Below, piece by piece: positions 1-8,300 of a stretch of 64,000 nucleotides of DNA. A program made the position numbers and the translations under genes. The notes under the pieces are model-generated. The model did no database searches. It was not told where the DNA came from and saw nothing but the letters and a program-made list of their open reading frames with translations. How positions within the stretch are numbered: the stretch's first letter is position 1; every line of letters begins with the position of its first letter. Origin of the DNA: Bacteroides intestinalis. Lineage in GTDB: Bacteria > Bacteroidota > Bacteroidia > Bacteroidales > Bacteroidaceae. The stretch covers positions 186,001 to 250,000 of the forward strand of contig NZ_QRZF01000005.1 of assembly GCF_003464595.1 (NCBI RefSeq). The letters are read 5' to 3'.

Positions 1-65
1 AGGAACAGTTTGGTATGTCCCCTAAAGAGTATATGTTGAAGTATGGTGAATCGGAACCGGATTAA
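1..65 (+). CDS. C-terminal end of an AraC-type regulator (partial)
   Basis: The frame starting at base 3 is open from the window edge to a TAA at 63-65. It encodes 20 residues containing FGMSPKEY, the typical last-helix ending of an AraC/XylS DNA-binding domain, followed by a short charged tail. Only the end is present, so the whole protein could be a plain AraC regulator or a hybrid two-component system, which often stands beside Bacteroides polysaccharide loci. Its stop overlaps by four bases the end of the convergent AraC gene that follows. The family call is fairly safe; the architecture is unknown. Confidence 0.6.
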   Translation, partial: EQFGMSPKEYMLKYGESEPD

Positions 66-919
66 TGGTAGGAGTTCCGATACTCCTGCGGGGTAAGTCC
101 CGTTACCTTTTTGAATAAACGGTTAAAGTAGGAATAGTCATCAAAAGAAAGAGAAAAAGCCACGTTCTTTACAGACATCTCATCTGTTACCAGAATGAGT
201 TGTGCCTTTTCTATTTTCTTCTGATTGATATATTTTGAAGGGGTCACACCAGTTTCTTTTTTGAATAAACGAATAAAATGATCTTTTGACAAACATGAAT
301 TCTCAGATAGAGTTGTCAGGTCTATAGCCTCATAGATATGTTTACGTATATAAAGAATAGCTTTCTCTATTCGATCGTCTTTTGTCTCCACTTTAACTTG
401 CGCACGCTTTAGGAAATGTGCCAGTAACTGATATACAATACCACGTGATTCAACCTTATCACATAATGCACGCTGCTTGTTCTTCAGAAGATTCTCCACC
501 AACGTTGAGTTATTATCATAAGTAGAAGGGTCCGATTTAGGCAAACTCATATGAGGATTTATCGCACACAGGCGTTGAAACAACGCAAGGTCCAAATCAC
601 CGGCAGGTATCTCTACCGGAAATTCCCACTCATCCAATAAATTTGTATCTGATTGATGCTCTTCATAAATATGCAGGTAGTAATGGCAGAAATAAGAATT
701 GCATATATAGCTATGTATAGTAAAAGCCGGAATGAAATACAAATAATTTGGTTTCAGAATCTGTATACCTCCCGATAGTTGTATCTGAGCAGTACCTTCT
801 GTTATATAGTACAGGCGCGTGAACGGACTATTGACGTTTTTCCAGTTCCAATCTGCATTGTGTACAGCCAAACCGACATTCAGCACCAAAGGGTGCAATT
901 TATCAACCAATGAAGCCAT
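62..919 (-). CDS. AraC family transcriptional regulator with cupin-like sensor domain
   Basis: A 285-residue cytoplasmic protein with no signal peptide. The first ~150 residues are rich in beta-strand-like aromatic segments (FTRLYYITEGTAQI, YLYFIPAFTIHSY) as in AraC N-terminal sugar-binding/cupin domains. Residues ~183-283 hold two helix-turn-helix units; the second carries the signature FDDYSYFNRLFKKVTGLTPQEYR. The gene is divergent from the GH29-SusC-SusD locus with a 219-bp gap, so it is the natural candidate to control that locus in response to a sugar, perhaps fucose. That regulatory link is inferred from position. A promoter matching the Bacteroides consensus lies just upstream (944-974). 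Confidence 0.9.
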   Translation of the reverse strand: MASLVDKLHPLVLNVGLAVHNADWNWKNVNSPFTRLYYITEGTAQIQLSGGIQILKPNYLYFIPAFTIHSYICNSYFCHYYLHIYEEHQSDTNLLDEWEFPVEIPAGDLDLALFQRLCAINPHMSLPKSDPSTYDNNSTLVENLLKNKQRALCDKVESRGIVYQLLAHFLKRAQVKVETKDDRIEKAILYIRKHIYEAIDLTTLSENSCLSKDHFIRLFKKETGVTPSKYINQKKIEKAQLILVTDEMSVKNVAFSLSFDDYSYFNRLFKKVTGLTPQEYRNSYH

Positions 920-943
920 AGTATATAGTATTTAGTAACTTGA

Positions 944-974
944 TAAAGGTAAGCGATTTTATTAAGTCTTCAAA
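944..974 (-). promoter_or_regulatory. Promoter of the AraC gene
   Basis: Read on the minus strand: TTTG at 974-971, a 19-nt spacer, then TACCTTTA at 951-944, one base off the Bacteroides -7 consensus TAnnTTTG. It lies 25 bp upstream of the start codon. Confidence 0.5.
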
Positions 975-980
975 ACGGTT

Positions 981-1055
981 ATCGATATTCTCTATATAAA
1001 AATCGTTATTATCCTACCATGAAAGGTGTTTTCTAACAAAATCATCGATATATTC
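981..1055. promoter_or_regulatory. Paired ATCGATAT motifs in the divergent intergenic region
   Basis: ATCGATATTC occurs at 981-990 and ATCGATATATTC at 1044-1055. The two starts are 63 bp apart, about six helical turns, between the divergent AraC and GH29 genes. They could be binding sites of the neighbouring AraC regulator. The motif is AT-rich and palindromic, so chance occurrence is possible. Confidence 0.3.
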
Positions 1056-1100
1056 CAATACAAGCACTTTTTAATCCTATCAAAGCTACTAATTAATCCA

Positions 1101-1108
1101 TATCTTTG
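1101..1108 (+). promoter_or_regulatory. -7 box of the GH29-SusC-SusD operon
   Basis: TATCTTTG is a perfect match to TAnnTTTG and lies 30 bp before the ATG at 1139. No clear TTTG is seen at the -33 position, which fits an activator-dependent promoter. The box overlaps a TTG at 1106 that would give an 11-residue N-terminal extension, which argues against that start. Confidence 0.5.
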
Positions 1109-1138
1109 CAATGTACAATAGAAACAAAATTAATACCT

Positions 1139-2779
1139 ATGAGAACCAAAATTTTATTAGCATCTTTAGCTCTTTCGATAGGAACATTATCTGCTCAAAA
1201 CTATCAGGTTCCGGTATCGGAAAAAAACGAACCCATGATGAAAGGTAAATTCCAACCTACATGGAGTTCACTGGAGACTTATCAAGTTCCCGAATGGTTT
1301 AGAAATGCCAAGTTCGGGATCTGGGCACATTGGGGACCACAGTGTGTGGAAGGTTCGGGCGACTGGATGGCACGTTCCATGTATCTGGAAGGATCAGCGG
1401 AGTATAAGTATCATGTAGAACACTATGGGCATCCCTCTGAAGTGGGTTTCAAAGACATCATTCCTTTATTTAAAGCTGAAAAATGGAACCCGGACGCACT
1501 GGTTGCTTTCTATAAGAAGATAGGTGCACAGTATTTCTTCGCTTTAGGCAACCATCACGATAATTTCGATCTTTGGGACAGCAAATATCAGGCTTGGAAC
1601 TCAAAGAATATGGGACCTAAACGCGATATTCTGGCAGAATGGGAACAAGCTGCACGAAAGTATGAACTTCCATTCGGTATCAGTTTCCATGCCGACCATG
1701 CCTGGACTTGGTACGAGCCCTCTCAACGTTATGATAGAAACGGCCCCAAAGCCGGTGTTCCTTACGACGGTACACTGACAAAAGCTGATGGCAAAGGTAA
1801 GTGGTGGGAAGGATACGATCCGCAGGAGCTGTATGCACAAAACCATCCGATGAGTAAAGGAAGTTGGGTAGACGGTATGATACATAGCCAATGGGCCTGG
1901 GGAAACGGAGCATCTTTACCAACTCAAGAATATTGTACTAATTTTTATGACCGCACGGTAGATGCTATCAATCGTTACAATCCTGATCTCATCTATTTTG
2001 ATGTAACAGTAGTTCCATTCTACCCTATCAGCGATGCAGGATTGAAGATCGCAGCTCACTTCTACAATCATAATATGGCCACTCATAAAGGAAAACTGGA
2101 GGCTGTCATGCTGAGTAAGATATTGGATGAAAACCAGCGCAAAGCTATAGTCTGGGATGTAGAGCGCGGGGCACCCAATGAGATTATGGAGCAACCATGG
2201 CAATCTTGCTCATGCATTGGAGGATGGCATTACAATACATCTATTTATGAGAATAACTGGTATAAATCCGCAGCAGATGTTGTAAAACTATTAGTTGACA
2301 TCGTAAGTAAAAATGGTAATCTGCTGCTCAGTGTTCCATTACGAGCTGATGGTACCTTTGATGAAAAGGAGGAGAAAATATTAAATGAATTTGGCGACTG
2401 GATGAACATTAACAAAGAAGCCATCCTGGATACTCGTCCTTGGGAAATATTCGGTGAAGGGCCGATCACTGAAGCAGATATCAAAATTAATGCACAAGGA
2501 TTCAATGAAGGATCATATAGCAAAGCGACGGCACAGGAAATTCGCTTCACACAGACTAAGAAGGACTTATACGCTACAGTTCTGGCTTGGCCAACAGAAA
2601 AGCAAATACTCATCAAGTCATTGTCTGATGAAAGTAAATTATTCCCTGGTAAAATTAGCAGAGTGGAATTATTAGGTTATGGCAAAGTTCCATTCACACG
2701 TACAGACAAAGGATTACTTATAAATATGCCTGATAAACAGATTAATAAGATTGCTCCTGTATTCAAAATAAAGAAATAA
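1139..2779 (+). CDS. GH29-family alpha-L-fucosidase, secreted
   Basis: A 546-residue protein with a signal peptide (MRTKILLASLALSIGTLSAQ). Hydrolysis of alpha-L-fucosyl residues in the periplasm or at the surface is the family function. GH29 landmarks are visible in order: RNAKFGIWAHWG (~54-65), NHHDNFDLWDS (~134-144), a TIM-barrel segment ending in FGISFHADHAW, and PDLIYFDVTVVPF (~282-294), where the Asp after YF is the expected nucleophile. The family usually has WFDG or similar here, so the active-site strand is divergent. The ATG at 1139 is chosen because the longer TTG start lies inside the -7 promoter box. It is first in a rightward locus with SusC/SusD, so it probably trims a fucosylated glycan imported by that pair. 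Confidence 0.85.
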   Translation: MRTKILLASLALSIGTLSAQNYQVPVSEKNEPMMKGKFQPTWSSLETYQVPEWFRNAKFGIWAHWGPQCVEGSGDWMARSMYLEGSAEYKYHVEHYGHPSEVGFKDIIPLFKAEKWNPDALVAFYKKIGAQYFFALGNHHDNFDLWDSKYQAWNSKNMGPKRDILAEWEQAARKYELPFGISFHADHAWTWYEPSQRYDRNGPKAGVPYDGTLTKADGKGKWWEGYDPQELYAQNHPMSKGSWVDGMIHSQWAWGNGASLPTQEYCTNFYDRTVDAINRYNPDLIYFDVTVVPFYPISDAGLKIAAHFYNHNMATHKGKLEAVMLSKILDENQRKAIVWDVERGAPNEIMEQPWQSCSCIGGWHYNTSIYENNWYKSAADVVKLLVDIVSKNGNLLLSVPLRADGTFDEKEEKILNEFGDWMNINKEAILDTRPWEIFGEGPITEADIKINAQGFNEGSYSKATAQEIRFTQTKKDLYATVLAWPTEKQILIKSLSDESKLFPGKISRVELLGYGKVPFTRTDKGLLINMPDKQINKIAPVFKIKK

Positions 2780-2800
2780 CTCACACTAAATAAAAAGATT

Positions 2801-2830
2801 GGTTTATCGGCTTTTTTAAGTCGATAAGCC
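2801..2830 (+). other. Intercistronic hairpin between fucosidase and SusC
   Basis: GGTTTATCG (2801-2809) can pair with CGATAAGCC (2822-2830), with one G-U pair and a loop holding six Ts. The T run sits in the loop rather than after the stem, so this is not a canonical terminator. It may be a processing or stability element between the first gene and susC. Confidence 0.4.
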
Positions 2831-2870
2831 TCAACTATACCTTAAAAAAACAATAATCAATTAAGAATTT

Positions 2871-5800
2871 ATGAAAAACCAATTAACGTATGGACTTTTA
2901 CAGTCAATGAAAATCAGACTGATTTTATTGATTTGTTGTTTGTCTGGCGCCACTTGGGCACAGACTCAGAGTAATATCAACGGGCTAATAACCGATTCAT
3001 CCGGTGAACCGCTAATAGGTGTCAGCATTCAAGTAAAAGGCACTACACATGGTACTATTTCTGATTTAGATGGTAAATTCATGTTGTTAGCTAAAACTGG
3101 TGATATCCTTCGTATCAGTTACGTAGGTTATACTCCTCAAGAGATCAAGTTAACAGGTAACCAGCAATTACGTATCATAATGGAAGAAGATACAAAAAGG
3201 CTGGAAGAAGTCGTAGTTGTGGGATATGGCACCCAGAAGAAAGTAAACCTGACCGGATCAGTGTCTTCGATCACAGCAGACGAACTGGCCAATAAACCTG
3301 TTATGAGTACAGCTCAAGCATTGGCAGGTTTAGCACCAGGATTAAGTGTACTGCAAACTTCCGGCCGACCGGGAACAGGGGCTACAGTAAAAATACGTGG
3401 TACAGGTACTTTCTCAAATGCCGGAACAGACCCGTTAGTTCTGATTGATGGGCTATCAGGCAGTATTGATGACGTAGATCCTAATGATATTCAAAGCATC
3501 TCTTTCCTGAAAGATGCTGCTTCAGCTTCTATCTATGGTAACCGTGCAGCTAATGGTGTTATCTTAATTGAAACAAAGAAAGGGGTGCAAGGCAAGACTA
3601 CAATTTCCTATAGTAACTCATTCGGTTGGCAACGCCCGACGGAACTACCGGATTTTCTTCCATCATGGGAATATGCAGAGTATTATAATATGGCCATGCA
3701 TAATATGGGAAGACAAGATGCCTATCTCCCCGAACAGATACAAAAATTCCGGGACGGATCAGACCCGGACAATTACCCGAATGTCAACCATCTAAAATGG
3801 TTACTGGAGTCAGGATCAGGATTCCAACATCAACATAACATAAGCATACAAGGAGGTAATGCCACTACAAGTTATAATCTGTCAGTGGGATATCGCAATC
3901 AGGAAGGTATGACAGCCAGAACTTCAAATGAACGTATGACAGCCCTATTCTCGATGAAAAGTGAAATAGCAAAAGGACTTACCTTGAACTTAAACATCAA
4001 CGCCTACAACAATAAATACAATGCGCCTAATGGCGAACCTCAAAGCATTGACGGTATGATAGGATATACGGTGCGTCAAGGCCCTATTTATGCGGGAAAG
4101 AAAACAGACGGAAGTTTCGGTTACCAGGACAATTATAGTCCGGAAGCATGGCTGGCCAGCGAATCCTTTATACAGAACATCAATCGAAACATTAGCGCTT
4201 CCGGACAGTTGAAATGGGATACCCCTGTAGAAGGACTCTCATTTATAGGAAAAGCCGGAGTTAATTATTGGACCAAGTATGATAAAGCATATCGTGCAGA
4301 TACCTATTTTGATGAAACTAAAACAGTAGGTCCGGCTACATTGAATGTATGGACGGCTAACAATACATATACCACTTTTGAGGCATTAGCCACCTATGAG
4401 AAGCAAATAAAGAATCATAGTTTTAAGCTATTAGCCGGTACATCAGTAGAACAATCCGCCAACAGAGGTTTGGAAGGCTATAGAAATACATTCCCCAATA
4501 ATTATCTCTATGAATTGGGATCAGGAGATAAATCAACAGCCACCAATAACAGTTCTTTAGAAGAATACGCATTACTATCCTTCTTCGGACGTATCAACTA
4601 TTCATTTAAAGACCGTTATTTGTTGGAAGCAAATTTACGCTATGACGGTTCTTCACGCTTTGCAGACGGACACCGTTGGGGACTTTTCCCATCAGTATCC
4701 GCAGGATGGAGAGTTTCGGAAGAAGATTTCTGGAAAAATTCCGGTTTATCCAATATTTTTGATATTCTGAAGCTACGCGCATCTTATGGTGTATTGGGAA
4801 ATCAAAATATTGGTGTATATCCTTACCAACAAACATATAATCTGGGACATGATTATCCTTTCGGTAATCCTGCGGCATTGCAATCAGGTGCTTACATGTC
4901 AGTTTACAATAACCCTGAAATCACATGGGAGAAAACAGCTATTACTGATATTGGACTGGATTTTAGTTTATTCAACGGTGCATTTAGCGGTACGGTAGAT
5001 TACTTTTATAAATATACTTCAGATATTCTGGCACCAGTAGAAGTATCCAGCATCATGGGACGTTCAGTAGGACAATCCAATGTCGGAGCTGTATCGAATA
5101 AAGGTATCGAAGTGAATTTAACTTATAATGGACGAATCGGAAATAGCTTCCGTTTCAGTATTTCTCCCAATTTTACTTGGGTAAAAAATGCCGTTGAGAA
5201 GTTGGCCAATGGTGCCACAGAAGAAATCAACAACAACCGTATTGTTGGGCAACCTATCGGCATTATCTATGGATATGAAACAGATGGTTTATTTGTAGAC
5301 CAAGCAGAAATAGATGCAGCCCCTGAACAATTAGTCGGCAAATCGAACTTGAAACCGGGATATGTGAAATACAAAGATATCAGCGGACCCAATGGTGTAC
5401 CCGATGGCAAAGTAGATGCACAATATGACCGTACTGTATTAGGAAGCACAACCCCGAAGTTCTATTATGGCTTAAATCTATCTGCCTCTTATAAAGGTTT
5501 CGATTTCTCAGCTTTACTACAAGGCTTAGGGGGTCATAAGCGTCTGATAGGTTCTTACATGGCCTATGCATTCTATAATGGAGGACAAATACAGAGATGG
5601 CAGGCAGACAATTGCTGGACAGAAGCAAACCCTGATAAATGGGCTGAATATCCTCGCCTGGAAACTTTAAACATGAATAATACAAACCTCCAAACATCTG
5701 ATTATTGGGTACGTAATGCCAGTTTTCTGCGTTTAAAGAATGTGCAAATAGGATATACTCTACCTAAAGTATGGACAAAGAAAGTCGGATTGGAGAATGT

Positions 5801-5948
5801 GCGCGTTTATATAAGTGGCCAGAACCTCTGCTCTTTCAACAGTTTCTATAAAGGGTGGGACCCCGAGAATGAAATAGGCACAGGAGATGCCCCATCGTAT
5901 TATCCTATCAATAGCATTTATTCATTTGGATTTAATCTCAAGTTCTAA
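2871..5948 (+). CDS. SusC-like TonB-dependent outer-membrane transporter
   Basis: A 1025-residue SusC-family receptor that imports oligosaccharides across the outer membrane with energy from TonB. Signal peptide to about residue 31 (SGATWAQ). Then a carboxypeptidase-regulatory-like domain (~36-110, GLITDSSGEPLIGVSIQVKG), the TonB-box/SusC signature LEEVVVVGYGTQKKVNLTG (~111-130), a plug with DPLVLIDGLSGSIDDVDP and SIYGNRAANGVILIETKKG, and a C-terminal beta-barrel ending in aromatic FGFNLKF. There is no STN domain, so it is unlikely to signal through an anti-sigma factor. The SusD partner starts 24 bp downstream. Substrate specificity cannot be read; the context suggests a fucose- and arabinose-containing glycan. 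Confidence 0.96.
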   Translation: MKNQLTYGLLQSMKIRLILLICCLSGATWAQTQSNINGLITDSSGEPLIGVSIQVKGTTHGTISDLDGKFMLLAKTGDILRISYVGYTPQEIKLTGNQQLRIIMEEDTKRLEEVVVVGYGTQKKVNLTGSVSSITADELANKPVMSTAQALAGLAPGLSVLQTSGRPGTGATVKIRGTGTFSNAGTDPLVLIDGLSGSIDDVDPNDIQSISFLKDAASASIYGNRAANGVILIETKKGVQGKTTISYSNSFGWQRPTELPDFLPSWEYAEYYNMAMHNMGRQDAYLPEQIQKFRDGSDPDNYPNVNHLKWLLESGSGFQHQHNISIQGGNATTSYNLSVGYRNQEGMTARTSNERMTALFSMKSEIAKGLTLNLNINAYNNKYNAPNGEPQSIDGMIGYTVRQGPIYAGKKTDGSFGYQDNYSPEAWLASESFIQNINRNISASGQLKWDTPVEGLSFIGKAGVNYWTKYDKAYRADTYFDETKTVGPATLNVWTANNTYTTFEALATYEKQIKNHSFKLLAGTSVEQSANRGLEGYRNTFPNNYLYELGSGDKSTATNNSSLEEYALLSFFGRINYSFKDRYLLEANLRYDGSSRFADGHRWGLFPSVSAGWRVSEEDFWKNSGLSNIFDILKLRASYGVLGNQNIGVYPYQQTYNLGHDYPFGNPAALQSGAYMSVYNNPEITWEKTAITDIGLDFSLFNGAFSGTVDYFYKYTSDILAPVEVSSIMGRSVGQSNVGAVSNKGIEVNLTYNGRIGNSFRFSISPNFTWVKNAVEKLANGATEEINNNRIVGQPIGIIYGYETDGLFVDQAEIDAAPEQLVGKSNLKPGYVKYKDISGPNGVPDGKVDAQYDRTVLGSTTPKFYYGLNLSASYKGFDFSALLQGLGGHKRLIGSYMAYAFYNGGQIQRWQADNCWTEANPDKWAEYPRLETLNMNNTNLQTSDYWVRNASFLRLKNVQIGYTLPKVWTKKVGLENVRVYISGQNLCSFNSFYKGWDPENEIGTGDAPSYYPINSIYSFGFNLKF

Positions 5949-5972
5949 GTTAACCATTCAATACAGAATAAT

Positions 5973-7661
5973 ATGAAAAAGATATATCATACATCAGGCA
6001 TTACAAAAGCCTGCTTATTAACTTTGGCACTATCATTCGGTACAATGAGTTGTACTGATTTATTAGATAAAGAACCTCCTTCAGCTATTTCCGATGGAAG
6101 TTTCTGGACCGGTGAAGGTGACGCAATGTTGGCACTAACAGGATGTTATCGCTTTCAAACGGGGTGGTCACATGACGACTTTGCTACTCCCCAAGGCTTA
6201 CTTTACTTAGATTTCGCCGGAGGTAATGGTACTGAAAAAGAAAACTTTTCCACTCTAATGGCCAGTTCCAACACAGTAGCTACTAATAGCAATCTCTACT
6301 GGTTTTGGGCAAATGCTTATACTCAGATAGCAAAGTATAATACTTTTCTGGATAACATTGGGAACTGCCCAATGGATGATGTCAAAAAGGTAGCCTGGTC
6401 TTCTGAAGTAAAATGCCTCCGTGCTTATTTCCTATTTAATCTGGCTTTTTATTATAAAGATGTTCCTATGCCATTGACGACTTTATCAGTAGAAGAGGCA
6501 AACTCCATTTCACAAACTTCTCAAGCAGATGTATATACTCAAGTAGAAAATGACCTTAAAGATGCCATTGATATATTACCGCCAGAATATCCATCGGAGG
6601 AATATGGCCGTTTTACGCGTGGTGCTGCAAAAACACTTTTAAGCCGTCTTTACCTTGCTCAGGAGAGATGGGATGATGCAGCTAAGATATTAAAAGAGGT
6701 GATTGATTCGGAGATATACGAATTAGACCGTAGGAATGGTGAAGAAAGCTACGATAAACTCTTTCAAATAGGTGGTGAGTATAGTCCTGAAATGATATTT
6801 TGCATTATGGGAGTGAAAGATATGTATACGAACTCACGTTATCAATATCTGTATCCCGAAGCAGCTTATGGAGGATGGCATCAGTTTTCACCTTACAATG
6901 AATTGGTAAAAGAATACTTCTGTATAGATGGAAAGGATATCAAAACTTCGGAAGTTTATGACGAAAATGACCCTTATGTCAATCGTGATTTACGTCTGTA
7001 CGCTTCTATATTCTTGCCACCGTTAGGAAGCTATTCCGGAACTAAATATAATGATATCATATATGACTGTTTTAAAGGTGCCAATACAGCGGATAGCTAT
7101 AATAAATTCACCTTATTCAACGGATATTGTCCTAAGAAAGGATGCGATCCTTCTATTATTAATAATTTAGGTTCTACGCCTACCTATACTCCGATTATGC
7201 GCTATGCTGAGGTACTTTTAAGTTATCTGGAAGCATTGAATGAATCTCAACCAAGTGCCATAGATCAGAATATTCTAGACCTTACCATTAATGATATTCG
7301 TAATCGCGTAAAACTGACAGATATAAAAAAAGCAGATGTACCGACACAAGAACTCGTGCGCGAAGCTATCCGCAAAGAAAGACGTGTTGAATTAGCTTTT
7401 GAAGGTTTACGTTATTATGATGTATTACGTTGGGAAATTGCAGAAAAAGAATTAAATCATACATTTACAGGAGTTAAACTATCAGATGATCCCAATGCCC
7501 GTAATTACCGAGGGAGCGGAACTGCTGCTTCTCCTGTTGATGAGAATATGTATTATCAGTTTGAGAAGCGTACATGGTCATCTCACAATCGCTATTTCCC
7601 AATACCACAGAATGATTTGAATGTCAACAAAAACCTCAAACAGAACACAGGATACAATTAG
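5973..7661 (+). CDS. SusD-like surface glycan-binding lipoprotein
   Basis: A 562-residue RagB/SusD-family lipoprotein that caps the adjacent SusC barrel and delivers glycan to it. The lipobox ends at Cys27 (LSFGTMSC). The SusD fold is indicated by the N-terminal LLDKEPPSAISDGSFW, TPR-like helices such as KCLRAYFLFNLAFYYKDVPMP and GAAKTLLSRLYLAQERWDDA, and the C-terminal signature IRKERRVELAFEGLRYYDVLRW. It ends with the usual FPIPQNDLNVNKNLKQN motif. A hairpin with terminator character follows the stop. Confidence 0.96.
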   Translation: MKKIYHTSGITKACLLTLALSFGTMSCTDLLDKEPPSAISDGSFWTGEGDAMLALTGCYRFQTGWSHDDFATPQGLLYLDFAGGNGTEKENFSTLMASSNTVATNSNLYWFWANAYTQIAKYNTFLDNIGNCPMDDVKKVAWSSEVKCLRAYFLFNLAFYYKDVPMPLTTLSVEEANSISQTSQADVYTQVENDLKDAIDILPPEYPSEEYGRFTRGAAKTLLSRLYLAQERWDDAAKILKEVIDSEIYELDRRNGEESYDKLFQIGGEYSPEMIFCIMGVKDMYTNSRYQYLYPEAAYGGWHQFSPYNELVKEYFCIDGKDIKTSEVYDENDPYVNRDLRLYASIFLPPLGSYSGTKYNDIIYDCFKGANTADSYNKFTLFNGYCPKKGCDPSIINNLGSTPTYTPIMRYAEVLLSYLEALNESQPSAIDQNILDLTINDIRNRVKLTDIKKADVPTQELVREAIRKERRVELAFEGLRYYDVLRWEIAEKELNHTFTGVKLSDDPNARNYRGSGTAASPVDENMYYQFEKRTWSSHNRYFPIPQNDLNVNKNLKQNTGYN

Positions 7662-7701
7662 TTTTCAAATTTACAGATAACTAAGTTATTAATAGGTATG
7701 G

Positions 7702-7734
7702 TTAAGTATCCGGAAAAAATCCGGATACTTAATT
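7702..7734 (+). terminator. Hairpin after susD
   Basis: A perfect 13-bp stem, TTAAGTATCCGGA (7702-7714) pairing with 7720-7732, with a loop of five As. The downstream T tract is short (TTTAG), so it may be a leaky terminator or 3'-end stabiliser that lowers expression of the enzyme genes relative to susCD. Confidence 0.6.
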
Positions 7735-7766
7735 TAGTATAAGGGTTTTCTTAATGTAACAAGATT

Positions 7767-8150
7767 ATGAAAGATAAAGGATACAAAATAAAAGAATATT
7801 ATTGTCCCGTGAAGAGATATTGCCAGACCATGGATTTAAAAAATAATCCTGATTTAATTGCAATGTACAAGAAATGTCACAGCCAAGCAGAAGCTTGGCC
7901 GGAAATAAGGGAAGGCATTCGTTCAGTAGGCATTTTAGAAATGGAAATATATATAGCAGGGTCAAGGCTATTCATGATTGTAGAAACACCACTCGATTTT
8001 GATTGGAAAACTGCCATGGATAAATTATCTCACTTACCCAGACAAGCAGAGTGGGAAAATTATGTATCCAAATTCCAAGAGTGTGTCGCAGAAAGTACTT
8101 CGGCTGAAAAATGGAAATTAATGGAACGAATGTTTTATCTATACGAATAA
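7767..8150 (+). CDS. L-rhamnose mutarotase family protein (possible fucose mutarotase)
   Basis: A 127-residue cytoplasmic protein. It shows the RhaM-family pattern: RYCQTMDLKNNPDLIAMYKK (~14-33), AWPEIREGIRSVGILEMEIY (~42-61), GSRLFMIVETP and LPRQAEWENYVSKFQ. These enzymes interconvert the alpha and beta anomers of a free sugar, which speeds entry into isomerase-based catabolism. Next to a GH29 fucosidase the likely substrate is L-fucose; this is inference, since FucU is the better known fucose mutarotase family. It is short because the whole family is about 105-130 residues. Confidence 0.85.
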   Translation: MKDKGYKIKEYYCPVKRYCQTMDLKNNPDLIAMYKKCHSQAEAWPEIREGIRSVGILEMEIYIAGSRLFMIVETPLDFDWKTAMDKLSHLPRQAEWENYVSKFQECVAESTSAEKWKLMERMFYLYE

Positions 8151-8250
8151 CAATATTCAAATCCTTTCATCCGGGTATTTAATCGTGCTATGAAAGTTTT
8201 TTATCCCTTTTATAACTTGTTTTTATACCTTCTGATTGATAGGGAAGACT

Positions 8251-8258
8251 TTACTTTG
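8251..8258 (+). promoter_or_regulatory. Possible -7 box before the GH43 pair
   Basis: TTACTTTG differs from TAnnTTTG at one position and lies 43 bp before the ATG at 8301. No convincing -33 element is seen. It may drive the two GH43 genes separately from susCD. Confidence 0.3.
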
Positions 8259-8300
8259 CCTTTTCTTAAAGTTGATCTAACCAGAAATTATTGCAATATT

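Noticed and set aside
1106..1138. Upstream TTG start for the fucosidase
   Set aside because: The TTG is part of the -7 promoter box TATCTTTG, so it would not be in the transcript; the ATG at 1139 opens on a signal peptide.
2801..2830. Rho-independent terminator between fucosidase and SusC
   Set aside because: The Ts lie in the loop rather than after the stem, so I list it only as a hairpin.
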